From Tetrapyrgos nigripes (taxonomy: Eukaryota > Basidiomycota > Agaricomycetes > Agaricales > Campanellaceae): 64,000 bases of DNA. The stretch's first letter is position 1, and the number at the start of each line of letters is the position of its first letter. The position numbers and the translations under genes are program-made. The notes under the pieces were generated by a model, which was given only the letters and a program-made list of their open reading frames with translations, did no database searches and had not been told where the DNA came from. Positions 10,730-21,240 of the stretch are shown piece by piece. The stretch covers positions 186,001 to 250,000 of the forward strand of contig JAACJM010000041.1 of assembly GCA_013368315.1 (NCBI GenBank), given 5' to 3'.

Positions 10730-13015
10730 CCATGGAAAATACAGTTGTACTTGTATACAAATACAGTTTCCAGCCCTACTTGGTCTGGAGTTGGAAACCT
10801 GTGCTGACTAATACCTGTAAGGCAGATCCACTGTACCTATAGTTTATCTCAATATATATATGTACTTCCACAGTCAGACCACCTATTTGTATGACTTGCC
10901 TCTTCTTCCTGGAGTAACCAAGGCTGGATTAAGCCCATCCAAGGAAATCCATGGAAAATATATACCTACTTCCAGTATGCCCTCCTTACTCCTGCAGTCT
11001 TGTGTATCTGGAGCCAGACCATTTATAGTTCTGGTTTTCAATTTTGGCTCTTCATCTTGAACTAAATTAGGCCAGAATCAGTTAAGAATGAAGGAAACCC
11101 CTGGAAAATGGCCTAGATCCCAGATACCCTCCTCCTCACCTTTGCAGACTCTTGTACCTCTACAGCTAGTTCTTTTTGCCTCTTTATATTATATTGAAGT
11201 AGTTTACAATAATTTGATAACACAAGGAATGCATGAAACACTCTCCTCCTCCTCCTCACCTGTGCAGACTCTTGTTTTCATCCTGAATTAAATCAAGCTA
11301 TGATAAATGAAAGAACTAAATAAAAAACTCACCCAGATATCCATGGCTTTAAAAAAAAATTGGCCTCCCCCTTGTCCTCACCCCTACAGACAACCATATA
11401 TCCACAGCCAGACTACCTATGGTCCTGGGGTTTTTTGGCCTTTTTATCCTGAATTAAATGAGGCCATAATAGGCACAGAACAAAAGGAATCAACCAGAAA
11501 CTCATCTAGTTTCACCTAGTACCTACAGACAACCATATCTCCACAGCCAGACTACCTATGGTGCTGGAGTTTTTTTCCCTCTTTATCCTGAATAAAATGA
11601 GGCTGGAATAATCACAGAACAAAAGCAACCCATGGAAAACTCACCTAGATACACCATACCCTCCTACAGACAACCATATCTCCACAGCCAAGTTTTTTTC
11701 CCTGTTCACCCTGAATTAAATGAGGCCATAATAAGCACAGAATGTAAGGAATTCATGGAGAATTCACCTAGATCAACCATACCCTCCTCCTCACCCCTAC
11801 AGACAACCATGTCTCCACAGCCAGGCCACCTAGGGTCCTGGAATTTATTTCCTCTTCATCCTGGATTAAACAAGGCTAGAAATAAATACAGAACAAAAGG
11901 AATACATGCAAAACTCACCTAGATCCACCATACCCTCCTGATCACTCCTTCAGACAACTGTATCTCCACAACCAGACTACCTATGGTCCTGGAGTTTTTT
12001 CTGCTCTTTATATTGAATTTAATGAGGCCAGCATGAGTACAGAATAGAAGAAATCCATGGAAAGCTCACCTAGATACACCATACTCTCCTCCTCACCCCT
12101 ACAGAATATCTCCACAGCCAGACTACCTATGGTCCTGGAGTTTTTTGCCCTGTCTACCCTGAATTAAATGAGGCCAGAACAAGCAGAATGTAAGGAATCC
12201 ATCAAGAACTCACCTAGATACATCATACCCTCCTCCTCTCCCCCTTCAGACAACCATATCTCCACAGCTAGGCCACCTATGGTCACAGAGTTTCTTTCCC
12301 TCTTCATCCTGAATTAAATGAGGCTAGAATAACCACAGAACAAAAGGAATACATGGAAAACTCACCTAGATCCCCTCCTCTTCACTCCTACAGACAACTG
12401 TATATTCACAGCCATACTACCCATGATCCTGGAGTTATTTAACCTATACATCCTGAATAAAATGAGGCTAGAATAAGCACAGAACAACAGGAATCCATGG
12501 AAAACTCACCTAGATACACCATACCCTCCTCAACCCTACAGACAACCACATCTCCACAGCCAGACCACCTATGGTCCTGGAGTTTTTCCCCTCCTCTACC
12601 CTGAGTTAAATGAGGCTAGAATAAACCCACAACGACAGGATTCCATGGAAAACTCACCTAGATACACTATACCCTCCTCCTCACTCCTACAGACAACTGT
12701 ATCTCCACAGCCAGACTACCTATGGTGCTGGAGTTTTTTTCCCTCTTCATCCTGTATGAAATGAGGCTAGAATAACTACAGAACAAACGAAATCCATGGA
12801 AAACTCACCTAGATCCACCATACCCTCCTCCTCACCCCTCCAGACAACCATATCTCCACAGCCAAACCACCTATGGTCCTGGAGTTTTTTACCTCCTCAT
12901 TCTGAATTACATGAGGCCATAAAAAGCACAGAATGTAAGGAATCCGTGCGGAACTCACCTATATCCACCATACCACCTCTCACCCATGCAGACACTTACT
13001 CCATAGTCAACCCAG
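10730..13015. repeat. Tandem array of ~150-bp units with splice-site-like signals
   Basis: At least twelve diverged units. The landmark CTCACCTAGAT (or close variants) recurs at about 11,638, 11,765, 11,915, 12,066, 12,211, 12,360, 12,503, 12,653, 12,803 and 12,953, so the period is mostly 143-151 bp. More worn units extend back to 10,730. On the minus strand each unit contains TCTAG|GTGAGTTTTCC, a strong 5' splice-site match, then about 57 bases later a pyrimidine-rich run ending in TTTAATTCAG|GATGAAGAGG, a 3' splice-site match, so the array looks like alternating ~93-bp exons and ~57-bp introns. The 'exons' have stops in the frames I read, so they do not look protein-coding. Neither a transposase nor terminal repeats were found. 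Confidence 0.85.
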
Positions 13016-13107
13016 TATAGCTCTTGTTCTCATGGGTCTTAGATGTTATGTGAAGGTGTTCAGGTCATATGAGCAGAATTGCATTTGATATTGACCAGCA
13101 GGAGGCA

Positions 13108-13186
13108 GGTCACTATGTGTAGTGGTTTATATTGCCTGCTTTTTGTGAACGAGAAGTCGCGAGTTCAATTCTGTGTTGAGCCATTC
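13108..13186 (+). other. tRNA-like sequence (possible tRNA-derived SINE or tRNA pseudogene)
   Basis: GTGTAGTGGTTTA resembles an A box and, 40 bases later, GCGAGTTCAATTC resembles a B box, with spacing suitable for a tRNA. The anticodon stem between them does not pair, so this is not a functional tRNA. It may be a SINE head or a decayed tRNA. Confidence 0.3.
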
Positions 13187-13189
13187 CAC

Positions 13190-14208
13190 AATTTCTAATA
13201 ACTCTAAAGTCACATGAATTATTCAACTGCATATAGTTACAAATTCACACGGTGCAGAGATGCGCGTTAGGATGGTTTGGTGGTTTGGTCGCAAAGAAAA
13301 CTGATTACTATAAATAGTAATCAGAATATTTTCCCGGGATACGAAAAATGCGGCCATTTGAGCTCACAATAAGACTCGTCCTATAAATAGGACTCGTAAC
13401 CAGCTCTGTTATAATTGTCATAGGTGTCCCCATATAGCCATGTTGGTATTGTTGGGGATAGGAAGAAATGTCTATGTGTTTATCTGTCAGGACCTGGTTC
13501 AGAAGCCTGTGTTGGGCATTACGCATTACCGAAATAGCGGTCGGAATGGTACAGCTCGTTTTGTCTGCACTGTATACGGAGTTGATGGGTTGTCATTTTA
13601 TAGTAACCCTGCCAGTGAGCAGCCAGTCACTTCAAATGAGTAAGTACAAGGAAAACGGGGAAAGTGCCAACCGTTAAGGAAGGAAAAGTATCTGCGTGAT
13701 GGAAAATAAAAAGGACTCGCAGTGCATACATAACTCCAAAAATTGAATGAATAAATACTGAAGGAAGGCAAGAGAAAGGAAGCACAGGATGGTTTATATT
13801 TCCCTAATCATCTCGCAGAGTCGTACTGGCAAATTTCTTGTGGGGAAATCTTCCAGGCAGAAAAGGATAAGCATATCACAGGGAACCTTGAAACAGTGAC
13901 TCCCCTGGGTATATTGAGCAATGAGACTCGAAAAGCGCTAAGGAGCCTGTGGAATGATTGATATTGGGGTGAAGGAAGGAGGAAGCAGAGAGGAAGATGT
14001 GATGAAGAGTTGAAGAGTGCAAGTTGAAAAGAAATGTGATGAGCGGCATAAGCCCTGACAAACTGAACGGAGGCCACTACCGATGGGGTGCAATTGTGTT
14101 TGACCATGATTAAATGGATTGCTTTGTAGTAGATGGCTGCCACCGAGATTCAATAGGCAAGGCGATGGAGCCAAAGATGCGATGATTGAGCTGGTTACGA
14201 GGCCTCTT
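13190..14208. other. Stretch without a supported gene
   Basis: Short overlapping frames only; no family recognised. Confidence 0.35.
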
Positions 14209-14209
14209 A

Positions 14210-14400
14210 ACTTATGTCGACCTCGAAAATTTTACCACGACCTCAAACTCCCACCCCTTTTTGTTGCCACTCAACCCAACTGTGTGTCGTTCCCACACCA
14301 CCCTGGTCTCTACTTTCCCAATCAACCCGAAATATCCAGACTGAGTCTGGACCGGGTCTGATGTTGACAATCATGACGTCATGCCAGTGTGTCGACTCAT
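14210..14400. repeat. Direct repeat, copy 1
   Basis: CTTATGTCGACCTCGAAAAT and the following bases recur at 14,787. Similarity is near-perfect over ~65 bases and then continues in patches (ATATCCAGACT..GTCTGGA) for ~150-190 bases. Confidence 0.8.
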
Positions 14401-14740
14401 CTCACCTTCACTGCCAGTGTTGTGCTTCATGGGATACTTACTCGTGTCCACAGCTTTCTCTCCGCAAGTATGGCCATACTAATTGTTATCCGATGTTTGC
14501 CAGTACTCGCCACCCTACTTCCTCCGCTTCTGAAGCTTGGCTTCAGCCTCGACGCCCTCGTAAATTGTAATTCAGAATTCTTGCCTCTCCATCGTCATTA
14601 ATTTATGTTTATGTCATACTCTTAGTGACCTGTAGTGACCTCAAAGTCTTTTCCACAGGTTCAAACTCCCAACTTATTTTGCTCATACTACTTTGCAAGT
14701 AGCTGCAACGTAGTCAATACAAGAGTGAGGTTTTGTTGAG

Positions 14741-14785
14741 GAGGGCCTCGTAACTTGCCATGCGAAGCAGTGGTACCTTTCCCCA
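14741..14785. repeat. GGGCCTCGTAAYTTGCCA repeat, copy 1
   Basis: A ~46-bp sequence starting GAGGGCCTCGTAACTTGCCA and ending CCCCAGT recurs with about ten changes at 15,786-15,831. Its core (TGCCAYGYGAAGCRGTGG) also occurs at 62,956-62,973. Confidence 0.65.
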
Positions 14786-14786
14786 G

Positions 14787-14945
14787 TAACTTATGTCGAC
14801 CTCGAAAATTTTACCACGACCTCAAACTCCCACCCCTTTTCGTTGCCACAGCCGGTCTTTGCCCTTCCCAACAACCGGAATATCCAGACTCGGTCTGGAT
14901 CCAAGGACTGTTGACGTCAATAACCACAACATCATGCTAGCATGT
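14787..14945. repeat. Direct repeat, copy 2
   Basis: Second copy of the repeat at 14,210, in the same orientation and about 577 bases downstream. The pair could be terminal repeats of a small terminal-repeat element or a simple segmental duplication; no coding lies between them. Confidence 0.8.
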
Positions 14946-15464
14946 CAAATCAGTCTGCTTAACACCCTTCTTCCCTCTCACTTTTGATAGATTCTGTCGA
15001 TCTGATCTGTATGATCTAACAAAGACTGCTTAAAGACTTGTCGTTGGTCAAAGCTCATCTCCAGGGTTGGAACACAATATTCAAATAAGTATTCCTTGAA
15101 TGTACAATAACTGAAAAATGAACAATCTGAGTGGATTGCTGAGATATCTGTGAACGTAATAGACTGGACTTAATAATCCAGAACTGAGAAGTCTTGGATG
15201 AAATACACAAAGTGTGCAAAGTCATACAATATTTAACACAAAGCTCTGAATCAAAATGTCTTGATCAGAGAACTCAATGTTGAATAAATCTGTCTTTGGC
15301 ATAGATGTCGGGATCACACTCTGTGAGAGAGTAGACATAAGTGAGAAGTGGTACTTTGCAGGAGAAGTAGTAGCTTGGTAGGTGAAGTAGTTGTTAGGGA
15401 ACTTGTTTTGGGAACTTCTCTTTTTATTTGTACACAAAATTGGGCTACTTATATACAAATAACT

Positions 15465-15610
15465 GTGCAACTGAGGCACAGTAACAGTGGTACAATAAAG
15501 AAATAATGACTATGGAGCAGTAACTGTGGAAAATATGAGTTAATCTGCACAGTAACTGTGGCTAAGTAACTGTGCACAAAGTGACTATGCTGCGCAGTGA
15601 CTGTGGACTG
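15465..15610. repeat. Cluster of CAGTAACTGTG palindromes
   Basis: About seven copies of CAGTAACTGTG or one-base variants within 145 bases. The form CACAGTAACTGTG is close to a perfect palindrome. It may be an array of protein-binding sites or a decayed LTR end; nothing else supports either idea. Confidence 0.5.
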
Positions 15611-15785
15611 TAGGTAAATTGGTAAATGATGAAATAGAAGTTGGTCTCATGACTGAAATATCCAATAATCCTAATAAGTAAAATTATCTCACACTGTGGC
15701 AATATGTGTCCAATGTGTAGAAACCACGAAGTAGGTTTACAGATTCTCCCTCCCTTCTGCATAACCTGAGTTAGACTACGTGAAA

Positions 15786-15831
15786 GGGCCTCGTAATTTG
15801 CCACGTGAAATGATGGCCCTTTGCCCCAGTT
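15786..15831. repeat. GGGCCTCGTAAYTTGCCA repeat, copy 2
   Basis: Second copy of the repeat at 14,741, same orientation. It lies immediately upstream of the exon interrupted by the retrotransposon. Confidence 0.65.
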
Positions 15832-15887
15832 GTGTATCTCTCTTGTGGTGCAGCAACAATGTTCAAGAACGAAGTTGAGGATAGAAG

Positions 15888-16156
15888 ATGAATAATGTCC
15901 AGCGACTTACTCAATGTTTATTGGAGTATGATAACGTTGAGGAACTGGTGGACGGTTTGGAGTCTGGACGATATTTTGTATGGTGAGCTTTGTTTACTAC
16001 TAGGATATATTGACAATCAATAGAGTAACCTGGTTTCTTAGGCCTCAATTTTCTTCATTCACTCAACATAACTCATCAAGACATCAGCTATGGAAAACTT
16101 TATCTGTAAGATCCAGCTGCGAATGGTGTGAATCCAGATAAGTGGAGGATGCAGAT
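15888..16156 (+). pseudogene. 5' part of a host gene interrupted by the retrotransposon
   Basis: An ATG at 15,888 opens a frame (LTQCLLEYDNVEELVDGLES) to a GTGAGC donor at 15,983. A further exon-like frame ends at 16,156 with the reading DPAANGVNPDKWRMQ and is cut there by the 5' LTR. After the 3' LTR the same frame resumes at 24,400. I could not place the acceptor between the two pieces with confidence, and the family is unknown. Confidence 0.45.
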
Positions 16157-16589
16157 TGTATTACGAATTGCCGCTCTATTCATCTCCCTATTTCATTTCT
16201 TAACTCCATGGACTATTATTCACTTTCATCATATTCCCATCATCATTCATCTTCCTTGTCTACGGTTACCATCACTTGATCTAACACGTACATCACTTAT
16301 CTCCTCCGATCCCTATCTCCATGGACATTATCACCTATTCACTTACTCTCAATTCATTTCCTTTACATATATACCAAGGGGCTTGTAACTAGTTCTTTAG
16401 TCTGTTCACTTTGTCTCCACTCCACTCTCAGTACAGTGCAGTGTTGAGCATAGTCAGCTACTCATACATCTCTCGCCTCTATTATTTCTCTACATCTCTT
16501 TTCCTTCTCTCGTCTCTTATATCTTGCCAATCTATCTTGTTCATTGTGTGACTTGGGTGGATAATTGCTAAGTGACAATGCCCTTGACA
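16157..16589 (+). repeat. 5' LTR
   Basis: 433 bp, begins TGTATTACGAATTGCC and ends CCCTTGACA. Nearly identical to 23,969-24,399. It contains a TATATA box candidate (ACATATATACC near 16,368) that would drive the element. Confidence 0.9.
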
Positions 16590-17791
16590 CTTGAACAGAC
16601 TCTCTTACACCCACCTCACAAACAGAACCCGCAACCACTACGAACTCTTCCGTATTACTGGACTTTCCTATTCCCTATCTTTCCCCTACGGTGCCCCCAA
16701 GCCCATCAACACTACCCTGTGTGAGGAGCCTCACAGGTTGGCAGGCGTGAACAATCTCAAGGAGTTGTTGCACGAGGTCATCTTTCGTCTACACAGTTTC
16801 GAGACATAAAACCAGACTCGCCGATTCGAGTAGGGTGGTCGACCGACTCTGTAATTGAAATCCCAATCATACACACTGGCTCTCAACTTTGAACCATTTC
16901 TCAACAACCTACAAGTTCGACCCCACCCGAATACTGCTATAAGATTGAGGCTTCAGACAGCTTCAAAGACTACTCGCAACAATTTAAAAGCACAGTACAA
17001 AAACACACCATCGCACTTGATAACCACTGGGTCAGACTGAACAAGAGAACGTGGGCCAAAGGTGAAGTAACCATCTTCGAATACCTTCAAATAAAGATAT
17101 CCCCTGAAAACACATCCCCACGTTACGTGGCAGTCATAGACACTTGCTACTTCGTTCAACTCGGAAATGCTTCTATCCCTTGTTGGTTCAGTCACGACAA
17201 CTACAAAGACAGCGACATCCTAGAACACTGTCAAGAAGAACGCGAATTCCCAGAATAAACAACTACTATCGACAAGGATTCCATTGGGAAGACATACCCA
17301 TCGACCAGTGGGAGCACCTATTCTCGGAATCTGAAGAGTGGCACTAGTGTATGTCCGGAAGCGGAAATGTTAGAACCCGATCACAATCACGCACCACATC
17401 CTGAATCCCCAGTTGTATCTCCTCACCTATCGCCCTCGCCTGTATCCGTTGACCCCATGCATATCACCCCCAACGACAGAAAGACTACCAAGTTTCGGCT
17501 AACCACCAGTGGGACAACTGTCAAAACAATCTGTGTCCATACTGACTCTCTATACACAATCGGGTTCTTACTCAAACAGAACTAGGATACGGTCTAGAAC
17601 CCATACAATCATCTGGACAACACGAGGTACCAGAACCTACTCCCGAACCAGAACACCCACTCTCCCCTGTCAAACCACAAAGTCCCCTTAGGAGATCTCC
17701 ATCCGACAGTACACCCAGTGCTATCCAAGAACCCATATCCATTCCTCCCCATCGAATAATCGATCTTCAGAACATCCTCTCTAACCTCGGA
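16590..17791 (+). other. Retrotransposon leader and possible gag N-terminal extension
   Basis: Between the 5' LTR and the clear gag frame lie short broken frames. The gag frame can be read upstream of its ATG at 17,792 back to about 17,600 as a proline/serine-rich stretch (PEPTPEPEHPLSPVKP), so the original gag may have started earlier and suffered a frameshift. Confidence 0.5.
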
Positions 17792-18958
17792 ATGTCGGAA
17801 CACAACAAACCCGCCTCAGCTACCGCTGCTGCAGGAGGAACAAACAGACCTCCCGCTGATGCCGATATCCTCTCTGACAATGACCAACTCCCAAATAAAA
17901 CCACGAAGGAAAGAGGATCGAAACTGGACAAGTTTACAGGAGAACAAAACTTGGTGAAAGACTGGTTAGCTGAGTTCAATAACTACATCCGACTTAACAA
18001 AGGAGTATACCCCACGGAAAACGAGAAAATAGCACTATTTCTCACACTCTTCACAGGAGAAAGAGCGGGACGATGGGCTCACAATATGATGGCGAAAATC
18101 TATGAAGAAGACAATGATCTCAGTGATAGCGACGAAGAGTATTGGAGCACCAACAAAGACTCGTCACTAGGGTCAAAGAAGAAGAAGAAGTGGACATTGC
18201 GAGAAGTAAAACAACAATTCCTACATGACTTCAAGCCAACGTCCCGAAAGACGCAAGCACAAGCGAAAATAGAGGTCATAAGGATGGAAGGAGCATTAGC
18301 GGATATAGATAAGTACAATTCCAAATTCGAGTCATATGCTAAAGATACTGGCTATAACAACGAAGCTTTAATGAAGTACTATCGAAAAGGGCTCCCGAGA
18401 GGATTGGCAGATCGAATTTCCTACCTACCATCCCAACCCAAGAACCTCGAAACACTACAAAGGGCCGCGGTTAAACAACATATGACTTGGGTAGAAAGGC
18501 AGACCGAGAAGGTTCTATGGAGTAAACAACGAGGGGAAGGAGAGCGACAGACCAAAGGATCACAGAAGACAGGAGGGAGTCGAATGAGAAGCATGGAAGT
18601 AAATGCCTTCCAGAACAATAACCCAGGTGCATCCCCAAAAGTTAAATATCTGCCTAAACTGACAAACGAGGAAAGGGAAAGAATGAAGAAAGAGGGACGA
18701 TGCTTTGGTTGTCACGGTCTAGGACATACTACATTCAACTGCCCTACATTCCCTAGATCCAGCATGAGCAATTCAGACAACACGACCAGGAAACCTTCGA
18801 TCAGGGCAACTACTACCAAACCTTCACCCCTGGGAACCAATACCACCATGAAGGAGATTGCCGAAGAATTCACTGCCAAAGTCAGGGTGTTATCTGGGGA
18901 AGAAAGGGAGAAGGCAACAGGCTACTTGAAGGACCTCATAACAGAATCGGATTTTTGA
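17792..18958 (+). CDS. gag: Retrotransposon Gag polyprotein, 388 aa
   Basis: Structural protein that would package the element's RNA. Residues ~45-260 match a retrotransposon gag domain (KLDKFTGEQNLVKDWLAEF, then a conserved TGERAGRWA and KYNSKFESYA..GYNNEALMKYYRKGL). A CCHC zinc knuckle, CFGCHGLGHTTFNC, lies at residues ~304-317 (codons from 18,701). The frame is open from ATG 17,792 to TGA 18,956-18,958. The pol frame begins immediately downstream, with an overlap of a few bases. Confidence 0.88.
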   Translation: MSEHNKPASATAAAGGTNRPPADADILSDNDQLPNKTTKERGSKLDKFTGEQNLVKDWLAEFNNYIRLNKGVYPTENEKIALFLTLFTGERAGRWAHNMMAKIYEEDNDLSDSDEEYWSTNKDSSLGSKKKKKWTLREVKQQFLHDFKPTSRKTQAQAKIEVIRMEGALADIDKYNSKFESYAKDTGYNNEALMKYYRKGLPRGLADRISYLPSQPKNLETLQRAAVKQHMTWVERQTEKVLWSKQRGEGERQTKGSQKTGGSRMRSMEVNAFQNNNPGASPKVKYLPKLTNEERERMKKEGRCFGCHGLGHTTFNCPTFPRSSMSNSDNTTRKPSIRATTTKPSPLGTNTTMKEIAEEFTAKVRVLSGEEREKATGYLKDLITESDF

Positions 18959-19152
18959 ATACCTCCCCTGTCATGTCGTCAGGAGGAGGAATGTGGACAT
19001 ATATACCAGTAAAAAATAGGCAATACACGAGCCTTATACCCTTTTGTAAGCCACAATTCCCATCTAAGCTAAGAATCACGGCAATCACTCGGAATCGACA
19101 GATTTCCTCGATAGAACTAGAAACAGAATTAATCGGTAAAATAACTGGATGA

Positions 19153-20766
19153 AAAATCGATGCAATCGCTTTACTGGACAGCGGAGCAGAAGGAGTTATT
19201 ATCAACAATGCTTTCGCTCAAAAACATCACCTGAATCGAATCCCCATAGAAAAACCCTTCCCAGTACAAAATGTTGACAGATCCGAAAACGTTATGGGAT
19301 GGGTGACACACTTCACCATCCAAAAGTTACGGATCTATACACAAGATCGAAAATCATATCACGAGGGAACTTCCGAATTTTATATTACAGACATCGGTAA
19401 ACACGATATCATTCTAGGAACCAACTGGCTAGAACACCACAACCCAGAAATCAACTGGGTGACCTCAGAAGTTAACTTGACACGCTGTAACGATACCTGT
19501 GTGTTAGAGAACCCACCGGTTAAAATCAGAGCTAAGTCGAATATACATCCCACGAAACCAAGACAACCTGAAGTAGTTGATCCTAGAACATATCATCGGG
19601 AATACCAAGTGTTATACAAAGAACCTACAGGACCCTATAAACCAGTAGCACAGCCAAAGGTAGCGGGACAACAACGAAGATCACGGTCTCAGAACACTCG
19701 CTCGAAACTGATCAAATTAGGAGCACTGTTATCCTCAGAAGATACAACCGGACAATGGGAAGTTCCACACCAATGGAGTGAACTCGCCATGGAATATATC
19801 AACGTTCCGGAAAATCAAGACGAAGAGTCATCGGGAACCAAGCGGGGTATCCGAGCAGCTTTTACAAAAGCACAACAAATTGCTGAAAACAAACCAACAA
19901 CAGACCAACTGACATCACTGGAAGAACGAATCCCCAAACAATATCACAATTACTTGCCGGTATTCGATAAAGAAACCTCAGAATGTCTACCCCAACGAAG
20001 CAGTTGGGACCACGCAATCGAACTACGAAAAGACTTTCAACCGCGAACATGCAAAACATACCCTCTATCACCAAACGAACAAACTGAGTTAGACTCTTTC
20101 CTAGACGAAAATCTCAAAAAAGGATACATTAAACCATCAAAGTCACCCATGGCAAGTCCTTTCTTCTACGTCAAGAAAAAGGATGGAAAACTACAACCCG
20201 TATGGGACTACAGAGAGCTGAACAAGGGCACTATAAAGAACACGTATCCCTTACCACTTATCCCAGAATTGATTGACAAACTCAAAAACGCACACGTATT
20301 CTCCAAAATCGACCTCCGATGGGGATATAACAACGTCTGGATCAAGGAAGGGGACGAATGGAAAGCTGCCTTCAAGACCAATCAGGGACTTTTTGAACCA
20401 ACGGTCATGTTCTTCGGACTCATGAATTCACCCGCTACCTTCCAAGCAATGATGAATACAATCTTTAAGGATCTCATTGATCAAGGGAAGGTCATTATTT
20501 ATATGGATGACATTCTCATATTCACCCATGATTTATCAGAACACCGTGAACTCGTACAAAAGGTGTTACAACGCTTACGGGACAACGACTTATATGTGAA
20601 GCCGGAAAAGTGCACTTTCGAAACTGATAAGGTTGACTTCCTGGGTCTTGTCATCTCCCATGACACCTTAGCAATGGACCCTGCTAAAGTAGCAGGAGTA
20701 ATCGATTGGCCAACCCCAAAAACGGTAAAAGAAGTACAAGCATTCCTAGGATTCGGAAATTTCTAA
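19153..20766 (+). pseudogene. pol: Retrotransposon Pol: protease and reverse transcriptase
   Basis: After an in-frame TGA at 19,150 the frame reads an aspartic protease with active site LLDSGAE (19,171-19,191) and later DIILGTNWL. Reverse transcriptase follows: VWDYRELNKGTIKNTYPLP, a DLRWGYNNV block, and the catalytic YMDD at 20,500-20,511, then CTFETDKVDFLGL. The frame ends in TAA just after FLGFGNF, where a complete element would continue through the RT connection region; RNase H follows directly, so roughly 80 codons appear deleted. The protein is not functional as encoded. Confidence 0.88.
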
Positions 20767-21240
20767 CCATATCGAGTAGAAGTTGACGCATCAGAATATG
20801 CAACAGGGGGAATACTCATGCAAACTGGAGATGACAATCGATGGCATCCAGTGGCCTACATCTCCAAGTCGCTCTCCGAGACAGAACGAAACTACGATAT
20901 CCACAACAAAGAGTTACTTGTGATCATACAGGCATTAGAAGCATGGCGACATTACCTGGAAGGAGCCCCACACTCCATTGAAATCTTGATTGATCATCAC
21001 AACCTGACATACTTCCAAATGGCTCAGAAACTTAGCCAACGACAGGCACAATGGGCGCTGTTCCTGACACGATTTGAGTTCTCCCTAATTCATAAACTGG
21101 GAAGCCTTAACAAAGCTGATCCGTTATCCAGACGACCAGATCATCGAATTGGAATAGAAAACGACAATGCCAATAGAGTCCTACTCGACCCCAAGTTCTT
21201 CCGTATCCGAGCAACCAGACAAGGAACCGTAATGCCATAG
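20767..21240 (+). pseudogene. pol: Retrotransposon Pol: RNase H fragment
   Basis: The frame reads VDASEYATGGILMQ (first catalytic Asp region), the NKELLVIIQALEAWRHYL block and ILIDHHNLTYF, as in Ty3/gypsy RNase H. It begins right after the deletion that removed the RT tail and ends at TAG 21,238-21,240, which is caused by a one-base frameshift: the next domain continues in another frame. Confidence 0.85.
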
